From Schizochytrium sp. TIO01 (lineage: Eukaryota > Sar > Bigyra > Thraustochytrida > Thraustochytriidae): DNA of 64,000 bases. Position 1 is the stretch's first letter; each line of letters starts with the position of its first letter. Positions 47,751 through 58,021 of this stretch are shown piece after piece. The position numbers and the translations under genes are program-made. The DNA lies in NCBI GenBank assembly GCA_004764695.1, contig SMSO01000032.1, positions 7,956,668 through 8,020,667 on the forward strand, in the 5' to 3' direction. Below the pieces are notes generated by a model, which was not told the origin of the DNA, made no database searches, and saw only the letters and a program-made list of their open reading frames with translations.

Positions 47751-50700
47751 TTAGTTTTCGTTTACGATAAAGGCGGGGGCCTGGCAATAGCTGTAAATGT
47801 TACCTTCACGGTGGAGCAGCATAGACCTTTCGGCGGCACGGCGACCTGTAACAATGAGCTCATGGAGATCTTCCACGAGAACTGGGTTGAGGTTGAAGTA
47901 ATTGTGTCTGAGTTTGTGTACATTTGCGTCCATCCAGGTAGTATCGATGGCGTCAAGATCTAACCAAGGGCGCTGCAACTGCTGACGACGACGCTTGCGT
48001 TTGCCTCGTGGAGCTCTTCGAACACGACCAAGAAAGAGAGAAGATGAATGGTCAACAATTCGTTGGTGCTCGCGACAAGGTGCAAACAGCGAGAAGATGC
48101 TGCGCCCAACAGCCAGCTGCTTAGAGAACAAGCGGTCCTGACCCTGGCTACGGATCAGTTCATCTTCATCAGGACTACGAAAACAGCAAACGCACGAAGA
48201 AGGACAGCAGGAATCTGGATCTTTCGGTGCGCTGTACTGCGGGCCGTCATCACCTGAACGTTGTAGGGGAGCATATAGATGTGACGGATAGCAGTCTACA
48301 CCAAAGTAATGCTTGAGGGTTTGCATCACACCATTACCTAGCTCACTCCAAAACAAGGCACCATCTTTCCTGTTTCCAATGACTGTCACATGATCACAAA
48401 CACAGCGAATTGTTGCGAAGCCGTGATCAACAAAACTTGCCAAAGGATAATCTGGGTTCAACAAAGTGATTGTGCGGGCTCGCAAAAGGGGTTTCCCATC
48501 TTTACCTGGTCCGTGCGATGACGCACTGCTGTTGAATTCAGATGTTTCAAATGCGCCATTGAGCCCGTGTTGCTCAGCTGCAAAGTCAGGTGCCAAACTA
48601 AAACGCCACGAAACATCACTTCGTGACCCGTCCTCTTTGTCTGCGAAGGCCCCCATCAGAGCATGGACACCCATACTATGTGTCAAAAAGTGAACATCAC
48701 GAATCCCAGCGTCCCGAAGCCCATCAAGCATTTCTCCAAAAATTTCTACAGTGCGTGCGTCTGCAGCCTTCTCAATGGCCCACAGGTAGGTGGCAACTTG
48801 ACCCGCTGGCCAGTTAAAGACAAAAGGCTTGATATGGGCAGGAAAGTGACCCATTGCCAAAAACTGCCCAAGTCGTTCTAAGCTGTGACGCAGCGAAGAA
48901 TTGAAACCAGGAATGAAAATTAGAGCCTCAGCATGTCCTTCCAGACTAGATCTCCAATCACGGACGTGCAAGTGAGGAATTGACTGTTGCGTATTGGGTT
49001 CTTCGAACCTATTTGGAAGAGCTGTGCCATGGTGGTTCGTCTCATCGGCTTCGTTTCCACCACTCCACAAAAGTTTGTTCTGGGCTTGGACAGCACGCAA
49101 TAGCTGACGCTGATCCATAGATGTATATGTATCAAGACCAAATGAAGAACCGTCAAACTCGACAGAGTCAACATCTGAAAAACGGCTTGAGAGAACGTTT
49201 GGATTTAGCTGACGTTCTTCGCGAGTGCTCACAAAATTGTCTTCCTCTCCATCCGAACCCGCCTCACCATCAGAAAGGTTGTCTGTTGTGGCTTGGCTTC
49301 TTTGAGTGCGGCGGATGGATCCCTGAGCTCGACTACTCAAAAGATCCTGCTCAACATCTGATTGTGAATCATCATCTGCAGTTAGTGAGGTTGCGCGTTG
49401 TGTTCCCGGAAGCCCATGCTCAGCAAAACCTAAAGATGATCTCAGGGATGGTGTTTGCACACCCAGAAAATCCGTATCTAATAAAAGACCATCTTGACTG
49501 TCTATTGTATCGAGGTCGTCTGATAGCTCACGGTGTACCGCAAGGGGGACTGGCGCCTCACCAAATCCTTGATGACCATCTGTAGAAGTCCGATTTGGGT
49601 ATGGTGAAGAGTTAGAGTCTTCAGGATAAATTACATCAACAACAAGTTGGCGAACACGAGTTGCAGAGGTGTCGCCGGTGTCTGCGAAAGTATGACCCGC
49701 AACTGAAACACCACGGCTTTGGTTCGTTGTAATAAGAACGCTAGTAACAGGATGAGCAGAAGAAAGGAATTTGAGGCGTTGGAGGCAGTCACCTACCGTT
49801 GCAGATACACGGAGACCGGTTTCAGGTGATTCCTCAAGCCACACGGATTGGCGAGAAGAGCGAGCAGCCTCAAGTGGATCCATGCTATCGTTGTTTGTTG
49901 GAGATTTGGAGTCAAGTTCAAAGGGGCCAAACAGCACACGGGAAGCAGGCAGATGCGAAAAAAACTCTCCCGAAATGCTGCACTCGACAGATGCTACACC
50001 ACAGCGAGGTGGGCGTTTGTTGGTGGGGAAGAGCTTGAAGGAGCCAAACTCGTCATCTGTTGCGCAGACAAAACCAATGACTAGCGTATCAAACGCATAG
50101 CCGGAACCAAATTCACGAGAACGAAAGGGTCCAACAGGTCGGCCGTTTTCCCACCATCCTGTCAGAATCTCACCGTGGTATGCGTCATCCATCCAATGGC
50201 CAAGGCCATGGGGAAGGCCGTCTGAGTTTGTTTCGCCACGGTATGTGCAAGTGTAGCGGTGTGAAAGTCCACTTGAGTACGTCAAGGTCCAAGGCCCAAT
50301 CATCCGTACTTCCCACCATCGAATAGCCCCAATGTGTTTGCGAAACCAGTTCGAGGCAAGTAGACGCGGATAGACAAAATGAATAAACAGATAAATGCTC
50401 AGGGTAAGCGTTTCGCACACAATCAGGCAGATCGTGATCCACCCTGGGGTTTTGGACCCAAAGAGATTGTACTCTTTATTAATCATGATACTGAGCGCTT
50501 CAGCAAGCATTAGCCAGTATAGCATCCATCGAAAAACGACCAGGATACGGGTCATGGTATAAACAATAATCGAGACCATGATGACTGTGATGAGACCCCA
50601 GAACCCGAGCTGGCCAATGTTGAACTTGATCCAAAATCCCTCATTTGATAGATTTGCGCCTGCTACACCAAAGACTAAGAGGAGCGTGAGAAATGCCCAC

Positions 50701-50932
50701 CACATGGCATACGCACGATCTGACCGATAAGTGCCCCAAATCCGCCGCAAATGCTTACGAGTCTCCATGTGCTGGAATGTCACATCAATCGGGGTAGCAG
50801 CGACTTGCAAGCGCTGGCTTCGCCGCCACTTTTTTGATTGACCTCCGGAAGTATTTCCGTTGTTTCCAGAGCTACCAGCGCTCAAGCTTCGTGGTTCTTG
50901 AGCGGCTTCATCCCAGCTACTGCTATTATTGC

Positions 50933-50984
<52 letters not shown>

Positions 50985-51119
50985 GATGTTACCGCTGCCA
51001 GACTCTGAGTCTGCGCGGACATCTGAGCCGTCTTCTCGAGCGAGGGCAGCATCCGTGAGCCCCACAGGCGGCCGGGAGGCTTGCAAAAGGCCTTCCTCGA
51101 GGTCATCTGCGGCGGCCAT
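47751..51119 (-). CDS. Multi-pass membrane protein with DUF900-type alpha/beta-hydrolase domain (1122 aa)
   Basis: The N-terminus is Asn-rich (poly-Asn from an AAC repeat, about residues 45-64). Three or four hydrophobic segments follow at about 138-158, 170-215 and 225-255 (WWAFLTLLLVFGVAGANL, GFWGLITVIMVSIIVYTM, ITICLIVCETLTLSIYLFI). A soluble region with MORN-like TYRGETNSDGLPHGLGHW comes next. The hydrolase domain (about 725-900) has EALIFIPGFNSSLRHSLERL, VFNWPAGQ and the nucleophile elbow FLTHSMGVHAL, with Ser815 as expected catalytic residue; this is the pattern of DUF900 esterase-like proteins. ALIDHVTVIGNRKDGAL-like VCDHVTVIGNRKDGALFWS contains a plausible catalytic Asp/His region. 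The C-terminus has a Cys-rich segment (CCPSSCVCCF) suited to palmitoylation. The substrate is unknown. ATG 51119 is the first start. The gene is divergent from the VWA8-like gene. Confidence 0.88.
50931..50990. repeat. In-frame GTT/AAC triplet repeat (poly-Asn)
   Basis: The plus strand shows about 18 GTT triplets, reading as AAC (Asn) codons in the minus-strand DUF900 gene. Such a pure triplet run is likely to vary in length between strains. Confidence 0.9.
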
Positions 51120-52338
51120 GCTCGCTGCGCAGGCGTAGATTGGGTTTGCTCAGCGGTGGCTTCTGACTCAGATGATGGGTAAGACAGAGAAAAAAACAAG
51201 TACTACGAATCATCTACTTCCTCATAACAGTTTTTGGAATGAAGGAACTGTTAAAAACTAGAAAAACAGAGAATGATTTCTCAAGCAGTCCCAGAAAATG
51301 CAGAGAAGAGTACAAAACAGCTAAATAAACCACATATGGAGGGCTCGTCGCACTTCCTTGGCACGTGAGGCAGAGTCGTGCATATCGAAAGCTGGTGTAA
51401 ATGGCAAGATCCGGGTAAAAGAGAATCTGCGAGAAGTTTTGCTGCTCAGGTTTAACATTGCTGGAAAAGCCAAGGGACTAAGTTGGATTTGGGGAAGATT
51501 CTTGAACATGATTTTGAGCCCTTAGACATTTAATTTGAGGGGCCAGACATAAAGTTAAAGGCGCTAAGTACCAGTGTTGTTTTTTAGTTGGGTGATGATG
51601 CACGGCCTACTTTGATAAAGAACAATGATTGTCTCAAGCGCATGGCTTGCTGCGGATATGATATTAATAGATTCTTTACATTTTTTATTTTTTTTATTTT
51701 CTCCAAATCCGGATCTCGGAGCAGACATCCGCGCTCAAAATGTAATCATTTTCGATAACATGCCGGAAAGCAGATAGATCTAGTGATTAGATTCATCAAA
51801 TGGTACACAGGTGCAAGCTTCGAATAGAAGGCTGACAGCAAAAGTCATGATTGACGTAGGGATATTTTGCCAATTGTATCTAAGTTGCATTGAAATATTT
51901 CCATCATCAGGCCTATGTATCTAAAGTCCTAGTGAGCCATGGACTTTGATCATATCTAAGTTCAAAGCCAGCCAACCTAATCACATTCGCAATGCAAGCG
52001 CCTAGGAAAAGCTTCTCTATGCGAAGACGGCCCAATGAGATGCAAACCTCATTCCGTACTCTCTATTACGTACCTTTAGGAGTCGCATAGACGATTCTTA
52101 GCATTGCGTCGCTAAGTACATCACTTTTTTGTTTCCATTATATGCAATCCCTGAATCCAAGTGCCGCCAGCGAGATTGCTGCGCGAGCGTGCGGGTTGCA
52201 GCTAGGAAGGCAGGTCTCTCAAGGCCTGCGTTCTTAGGACTGCATACAGGAGTGCACAGTGGCCGTGGAAACTCATAGAAAGTAGGGCACGACTAGGAAC
52301 AGTGCTCTTGCCGAACGAGGCTCTCCGTGGCAGCAAGA
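51120..52338. promoter_or_regulatory. Divergent promoter region, DUF900 gene / VWA8-like gene
   Basis: The 1.2-kb spacer contains a T-rich tract near 51,675-51,700 and otherwise no clear elements. A minus-strand frame at 51509-51321 lacks recognisable features. Confidence 0.4.
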
Positions 52339-55300
52339 ATGACCATGAGAAAAACTATGCCATCTTCGGCGAGCTCAGTCCTTGCAAGTAGAGCAGCTTC
52401 TCAAAGTAAAAAACGCATCCCACTAGGTTCTTTCCAACATCGCTGGCAGCATTCTGGAGTGGATAAGACTAAAAACAAAGCTGTTGAACCCCGTGTCGTT
52501 ACGATTGGAGACATTTCGCATCAATTTGCACCTGCGAATGACCTTTCTCGGGTCCCCAGCGGTTACCATTCTGAAATTGGATCTGCAGTATCTCAGACAA
52601 TGTTGGGTCATTTACGGTGGATGTTGCAAAAGGATAAACTTGGTCAGGATATGTTCTTAATGGGGTCCCCAGGACCTGCACGGAGATGGCTAGCCCTGCG
52701 CTATGGTGAAGTCACTCAGCGCGAAATAGAATACGTCTCCATTAGTAGAGATACGACTGAAAGTGACCTAAAGCAAAGGCGCGAAATTGTTAAAGGATCA
52801 GCACTTTTTGTTGATCAAGCACCTGTTCGTGCCGCCCTACATGGCCGTCTTTTGATTATTGATGGAATTGAGAAGGCTGAGCGAAATGTACTACCTACAC
52901 TTAACAACTTGTTAGAAAATCGGGAAATGCAACTTGAGGATGGTCGGTTTTTGATGGACCCGAAGCGTTATAACGAACTCAAAGACCAAATTTCTCTCAG
53001 CGAGACGCAGCAGCACATTGTTTCGGCACACCCTGATTTCCGGGTTATTGCTCTTGGTGTCCCAGTGCCTCCGTACCGAGGAAAACCTCTCGATCCACCA
53101 CTTCGCTCGCGATTTCAGGTTCGAGTAGTGGAGCCTGTTGGCTCTAGTGATGTTTGGCCTGACCTCATCCGAGCTATTGCAGATGTGGACCCTCAAGTTT
53201 CAGGAAGCCCACAAGACAATCCACGGCTACTCGCTCTTACTAGCACGGCAGGAACTCTACGAATGATGGAAGAAACCTGGTCTGCAGCTCCTGGGGATGA
53301 CTCGGTCGTGCGTGGTATGCCACATTTCCCGGAGACAAAGTTGCCTTCTTTGTCAGTCCTGGCTCACAGCTTTGTTGATGATTCTATAGCAACCGTTTTG
53401 GGCCGCGTATATCCTTTCCTTGGAACTATCCCTGTGCCGAAATCTCAAGAGCAAGTCCGTAAGACGTGTACCTTGCTTTTAGAGAACAGAGCTGATGAGC
53501 TGCTTTTGTATAATCAGTCGGCCATGGAGCCTCGTAGTTTTCAGCATACTTGCTACACACTGGAGGAGATCGTTCCCTCTAACACAACTTCGCAAGGTCT
53601 GTTTAAGTTCAAATCTCGTGTATCTGGTCATGAAGTAGAACTTGGTTCTTTCGTTGGCCCTCAGCTTCAAGTTGGCGCCGAAGATCGCGTTTCACTTGAC
53701 ACTCGCCCATTTCACGCGATCGATGAGCACAAGGCCTTGATGAGTGCAATGGCTCAGGATCATTGTGTTGGACAAGATTCTCTGCTTCTGGGTGAACCCG
53801 GCAGTGGCAAGTCACGTTTAGCGGAGCACTTCAGTGAACGCCTTGGTTACCAGACATCGCTATTTAGCTTGTACAAAGATATGAGTGCTCGTGACTTGCT
53901 ACAAAGACGTACAACCGATAGCCAAGGAAATACAGGCTGGGAGTATAGTCCTCTGGTCAACGCGGCGATTCAAGGTGAAATGCTCATTCTTGATGGAATT
54001 GATCGCGTTGATCCAGAAACCCTTACCGTGATTCAGCGTCTGGTGTGTGATCGTGAGGCAGAACTTTTTGATGGCAAGCGTCTTCGTGCTTCGATTGGTC
54101 CAGACGATGAGCAGGATCCAGAAATTGTTCGTATTCACCCTCGTTTCAGGATCATTGCACTTGCAACAACAGGTAATTCAAAGGACAATCAGGCCTGGCT
54201 AAATGCTGACCTTCTCGCCATGTTCTCTGTGCATCACTTGAACCGCATGTCACCAGCAGACCATGAAGTCATTGTAAAAGCGTGTTTGCAGCGCGTGCCA
54301 CAAGAATTCCTTGAACTTCTTCGCGAGTTCTCTGCTGCTCTACTTGAAAAGCGCGACGCTGGGCAAAAGTATGGCGGGGGAAGCAACAAGGGTGGTATTT
54401 CAAGTGAGGAGAAGAAAGAAGTGGGTGATGTGGATGATGATCGTGTGACGAAGGCTGCCTCCCTTGGCGTGAGACCTCTCTCCCTGCGTCAAGTGATGCG
54501 CCTTTGTCGATTTGCGGATGCGTTTCCAGATCAAGCGTTGGATGAGATGCGGGAGCGTCTTCGAACTGTTCTTCTTGGCCAATTTCTTCCGCATTCACAG
54601 TACAAGGCTCTGGAGGAGCTTATGGACTCTGTTGGTATTCCCAAGGACCACTCACAGGATGACGAGCTTCCCGGTGAACGTATTAAGATTGAACAAGGCT
54701 CAGGATTTGTATCGATCGGTGACGTGAAGGCAAACATTTCCTCCCCGGAGTTCCCCGAGCTTGTTCCTGCTCCCGTTTTCTTTGATATCCCAAAGCATCG
54801 TGAGCTTTTGCGCGATATGCTTGAGGATGTCGTCTCGGGAGAGCATGCGAAGCATCTTCTTCTCATTGGCAACCAAGGTGTGGGCAAGAACAAGTTGGCA
54901 GATCGACTTTTACAGCTTATGCAAAAAGAGCGGGAATACATTCAATTGCACCGCGATTCTACTGTGGGCAGCCTGACGCTCTCCCCAAGCCTTCGTAATG
55001 GCATTGTGGTATGGGATGACTCTCCGCTTGTTCGCGCCGCCGTTCGTGGACGTGCGCTAATGGTGGATGAGGTAGATAAGGCTCCGCTTGAAGTAGTTTC
55101 AGTACTTAAATCTTTGGTCGAAGATGGAGAGCTCCTTCTTGCCGACGGCCGTCGCTTGGTCTCGCGAAGCCGTTACGCCTCTGCAGAGCGTCTTGGAAAC
55201 ACTGAAAAGCTTTTACCACTTCATCCAAACTTCATGATGGTTGTTCTTGCAAATCGCCCCGGTTTCCCTTTTCTTGGCAACCATGTCTTTCGGGAAATCG

Positions 55301-55758
55301 GTGACATTTTCTCAGCTCATGTCATTCCTAACCCTGACACAAAGTCTGAGTTAGAGCTTTTGCAGGCGTATGCGCCAAATGTAGATCGCGGTGTTCTGGC
55401 CAAGCTGGTTGGCGCCTTTTCGGAATTGCGATCTCTTGTTGACGATGGTGTTCTTGTATACCCATATAGTACTCGTGAGGCCGTTGCAGTGGCGAAGCAT
55501 CTCGAAACTTTTCCCTCTGATGGTTTGGTTAATACCCTTGAAAATGTCCTTGGATTTGACACATTTGATCCTCAGACAATGGATATTATTGTCGGAGCAT
55601 TCCAGCGCCACGGCATTCCTTTTGTCGCCCCTCGTGTACGCAAAAACGATCCAAGTGCTTCTAGCTTTACCATTGCTGTGTCTCATCCCGAGGACCTCCC
55701 GCCAGCTTTCGCCACTGAAGAGTGGACTACTGACCCCTCTTCATCAAAGTCCTCCTAA
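52339..55758 (+). CDS. VWA8-like mitochondrial AAA+ ATPase lacking the C-terminal VWA half (1139 aa)
   Basis: VWA8 is a mitochondrial matrix-side, dynein-like AAA+ protein. The N-terminus here (MTMRKTMPSSASSVLASRAA, then QSKKRIPLGSF) is a good presequence. Three ATPase modules are visible. The first has the degenerate P-loop LMGSPGPARR (near residue 108), as known for VWA8. The second has a canonical Walker A, GEPGSGKSR (485-493, Lys491), with MLILDGIDRVDPETL as Walker B. The third has GNQGVGKNK (from 844, Lys850), with ALMVDEVDKAPLEVV. The YSPLVNAAIQGEM and DSPLVRAAVRGRA repeats are family signatures. Human VWA8 is about 1,900 residues and ends in a von Willebrand A domain; here the frame ends after the third module, with a Ser-rich tail. 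ATG 52339 replaces an upstream GTG (52327). I found no plausible continuation exon in the following 2.2 kb. Confidence 0.92.
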   Translation: MTMRKTMPSSASSVLASRAASQSKKRIPLGSFQHRWQHSGVDKTKNKAVEPRVVTIGDISHQFAPANDLSRVPSGYHSEIGSAVSQTMLGHLRWMLQKDKLGQDMFLMGSPGPARRWLALRYGEVTQREIEYVSISRDTTESDLKQRREIVKGSALFVDQAPVRAALHGRLLIIDGIEKAERNVLPTLNNLLENREMQLEDGRFLMDPKRYNELKDQISLSETQQHIVSAHPDFRVIALGVPVPPYRGKPLDPPLRSRFQVRVVEPVGSSDVWPDLIRAIADVDPQVSGSPQDNPRLLALTSTAGTLRMMEETWSAAPGDDSVVRGMPHFPETKLPSLSVLAHSFVDDSIATVLGRVYPFLGTIPVPKSQEQVRKTCTLLLENRADELLLYNQSAMEPRSFQHTCYTLEEIVPSNTTSQGLFKFKSRVSGHEVELGSFVGPQLQVGAEDRVSLDTRPFHAIDEHKALMSAMAQDHCVGQDSLLLGEPGSGKSRLAEHFSERLGYQTSLFSLYKDMSARDLLQRRTTDSQGNTGWEYSPLVNAAIQGEMLILDGIDRVDPETLTVIQRLVCDREAELFDGKRLRASIGPDDEQDPEIVRIHPRFRIIALATTGNSKDNQAWLNADLLAMFSVHHLNRMSPADHEVIVKACLQRVPQEFLELLREFSAALLEKRDAGQKYGGGSNKGGISSEEKKEVGDVDDDRVTKAASLGVRPLSLRQVMRLCRFADAFPDQALDEMRERLRTVLLGQFLPHSQYKALEELMDSVGIPKDHSQDDELPGERIKIEQGSGFVSIGDVKANISSPEFPELVPAPVFFDIPKHRELLRDMLEDVVSGEHAKHLLLIGNQGVGKNKLADRLLQLMQKEREYIQLHRDSTVGSLTLSPSLRNGIVVWDDSPLVRAAVRGRALMVDEVDKAPLEVVSVLKSLVEDGELLLADGRRLVSRSRYASAERLGNTEKLLPLHPNFMMVVLANRPGFPFLGNHVFREIGDIFSAHVIPNPDTKSELELLQAYAPNVDRGVLAKLVGAFSELRSLVDDGVLVYPYSTREAVAVAKHLETFPSDGLVNTLENVLGFDTFDPQTMDIIVGAFQRHGIPFVAPRVRKNDPSASSFTIAVSHPEDLPPAFATEEWTTDPSSSKSS

Positions 55759-58021
55759 AGAACCAAAGAGAGCAAAAGATAATCTTCTTAACAAGGTACA
55801 AATTACATTCACATTAAACATCTACTCTTTCTTGTTATTTTGTCCTTTCCAATCTTGGTCTGAATTATTCGTTACCCTACCTACTATGGTTGCACCACCC
55901 TATAAGACATCAAAATTGCAGGTTCCACTGGCGATTGGCAGCGATCTCGAGAGGGCTTCTTCGGGAAAAGCGGCGTCCGGTGTCAGCCTTGCCAGGAGAG
56001 CGTACTACTACCACACAAGTTCAAGTCAGGAGCACTTGAAATGGTCAGTGGTCAGGGTGGGCGAGTGGATGAGGATCGAATGAGGTAGGCAGCGCTGCTG
56101 CCACGAGTAATACGAAGAGCGTGGCTACTACTAGATGTTCATAACATATGTTGCTATGATTATAAAATTGGTCACGTAACTTCAAGCGTAGGTTTACCCT
56201 CAGGCAAAACACCGGGAAGGCGAACAATAGCTTTGGGCTTTAACCAACTCAGGCTTCACTTAATCAATCTGCCAGCCACGATGGCTGGCGAAGTGATAAA
56301 TCATCTCATCCCACTTTTATTTGACCAGCAGTAACAGCGGCAATAGCAGCCACAGCAGAAGTACGGAAGTTGGTCTGAGGGTGACGATGCTACAATGGTA
56401 GGTGAGGAGATACTAGCCATAGTAATTTTCATCAAAATACTCGAAAAGAGTAAATAATTTACATCAAAATACGATCTGCCAGTGGTATCGCGAGGGGAGT
56501 CGTAGCGCTCGATGATGGGCCTTTCTGGGTGATATGGTTTGCGGACACCGTATTGGACCTGGGTTTATACATCGGTCGATGGTGAGAGGCTATGAGACAT
56601 TCTTTTTCTTAATTATTTACGAGAAAAAATAAATAAAACGATGTTATTTTATCCAGCCACACAAGGCTGCTCTGGGACGGACGACGCCTTCGAAGTTGCT
56701 CTTAACCCATCTCCACAAGCTCATTGAGCCTCCTCCACGGATCTCCTCATTGCACCCTGCACGTGGCTATCGGGCTCAAGCGTCTCTGTTTTCTTCGCGA
56801 GCTTACCGGCCTCCTCGCCAGCAATGGCTTCGAGTGCGGCAGAATCAAGTTAGCTTGACGCACGCGTGGCACATTAAGAATAGTAAAACGATGCCGCAAA
56901 CTTAGTGACCAGCTGGAGCTTTAGCTTGAGCCACGGGACTGGGCAAGCTCCATTGACCGGACTCCGAAGGCGGGGCTCCTAAACAGCTCTTCTCAAGGAC
57001 GTTTCTTGAAACCCTGGCTCTAGAAGTGGTTCTTGATGTTGAAAATATCTCTTAGGGTGTTGCGATTCGTGATTTTGGGGTGTGCGTGGAAGTGTGTGTT
57101 TACGAGGTTTATTATCGACCTCTCCTGAGACCGCGAGTGTGCAAGCATTGCTTTCTCTTAGAATCCCACCCCATCGTAAGCTTGAGTTTTAAGTAAGGCT
57201 TGAACTTGAAATACACCTTGGCCTTCAGGTCCCCTGCGGTTTCAAGTTGTGCACAACAGCCGAACTTGATTGCCTTCCACTGTTATTTATATGACGAGTT
57301 TCTCTGAAACACCTCCATGGACGCCACTCGAAGTAAGCTTTCGAGTTAGTTCTCTGCCGCTGGAAGGGCAGCTTGCTCAGGTCATTTCCCTCCCTCGAGA
57401 TTTCCCCCGGGCTAGCTCTCCACCGCTCGCTTTCGCACACAAGGTCCTTTCCGATGGTTACGATATTTTCTAACACCTTGAACTTTAAGATAAAACCTTT
57501 TGTTTCGCCTTGTGGACACCTTCAGCAGTTTCCTATCCAACAGACTTCGCTAGCCTCTTGCGTCAAGCTAGTTCCGCCTTGCTTGCATGAGCTAGTCTTG
57601 CCTCTTTCTTCAAGCCTTCAATTCATTCATTGCTTGACCCTGCATTATTCTAACCTGAAATTCTTTGGAAAAAAGTTCTTCATATTTTTGGGATTATCGA
57701 ACCAATATAGTTTCGCTCGCTCGCTCGCTCGCAGAAGCTTCACCGAGACAATCCTCAAACAGCCTGCCTGCTCCTTCGTGCTTCTTCTCTCCTCTATTGT
57801 CTACTACTGCCACAGAACCTTTGCGCTGCTCTCGCTCAAGCGTGGAGCTCTTAACAAGCTCGAGATCCCGCCTTTCTCCACCAGATCCCCGCCATTCAAG
57901 GCATGGGTCTTCATGGCCCTTGAGAAGCTCTTGTTCCTTGCGAGACCTCTTCTCAGCTCCCACACGCACGAGTCGTCGTTTCTCCAGAACCTTTTAGTGA
58001 ATTAGTTCTGTTAAGGCCTCC
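55759..58021. other. 2.3-kb spacer without recognisable genes
   Basis: Frames on both strands lack domains (for example 57373-58005 plus). The interval includes a (GCTC)n run at 57714-57733, CTTGAACTTGAA-type motifs near 57182-57213, and long pyrimidine-rich stretches close to the next gene that may be its promoter or leader. Confidence 0.5.
57714..57733. repeat. GCTC tetranucleotide repeat
   Basis: Four to five tandem GCTC units (TCGCTCGCTCGCTCGCTCGC-like) lie about 290 bases before the next ATG. Confidence 0.75.

Noticed and set aside
57373-58005. 210-codon plus frame before the myristoylated protein gene
   Set aside because: It begins inside a pyrimidine-rich spacer, is Leu/Ser/Phe-rich with no domain, and competes with another frame of similar length.
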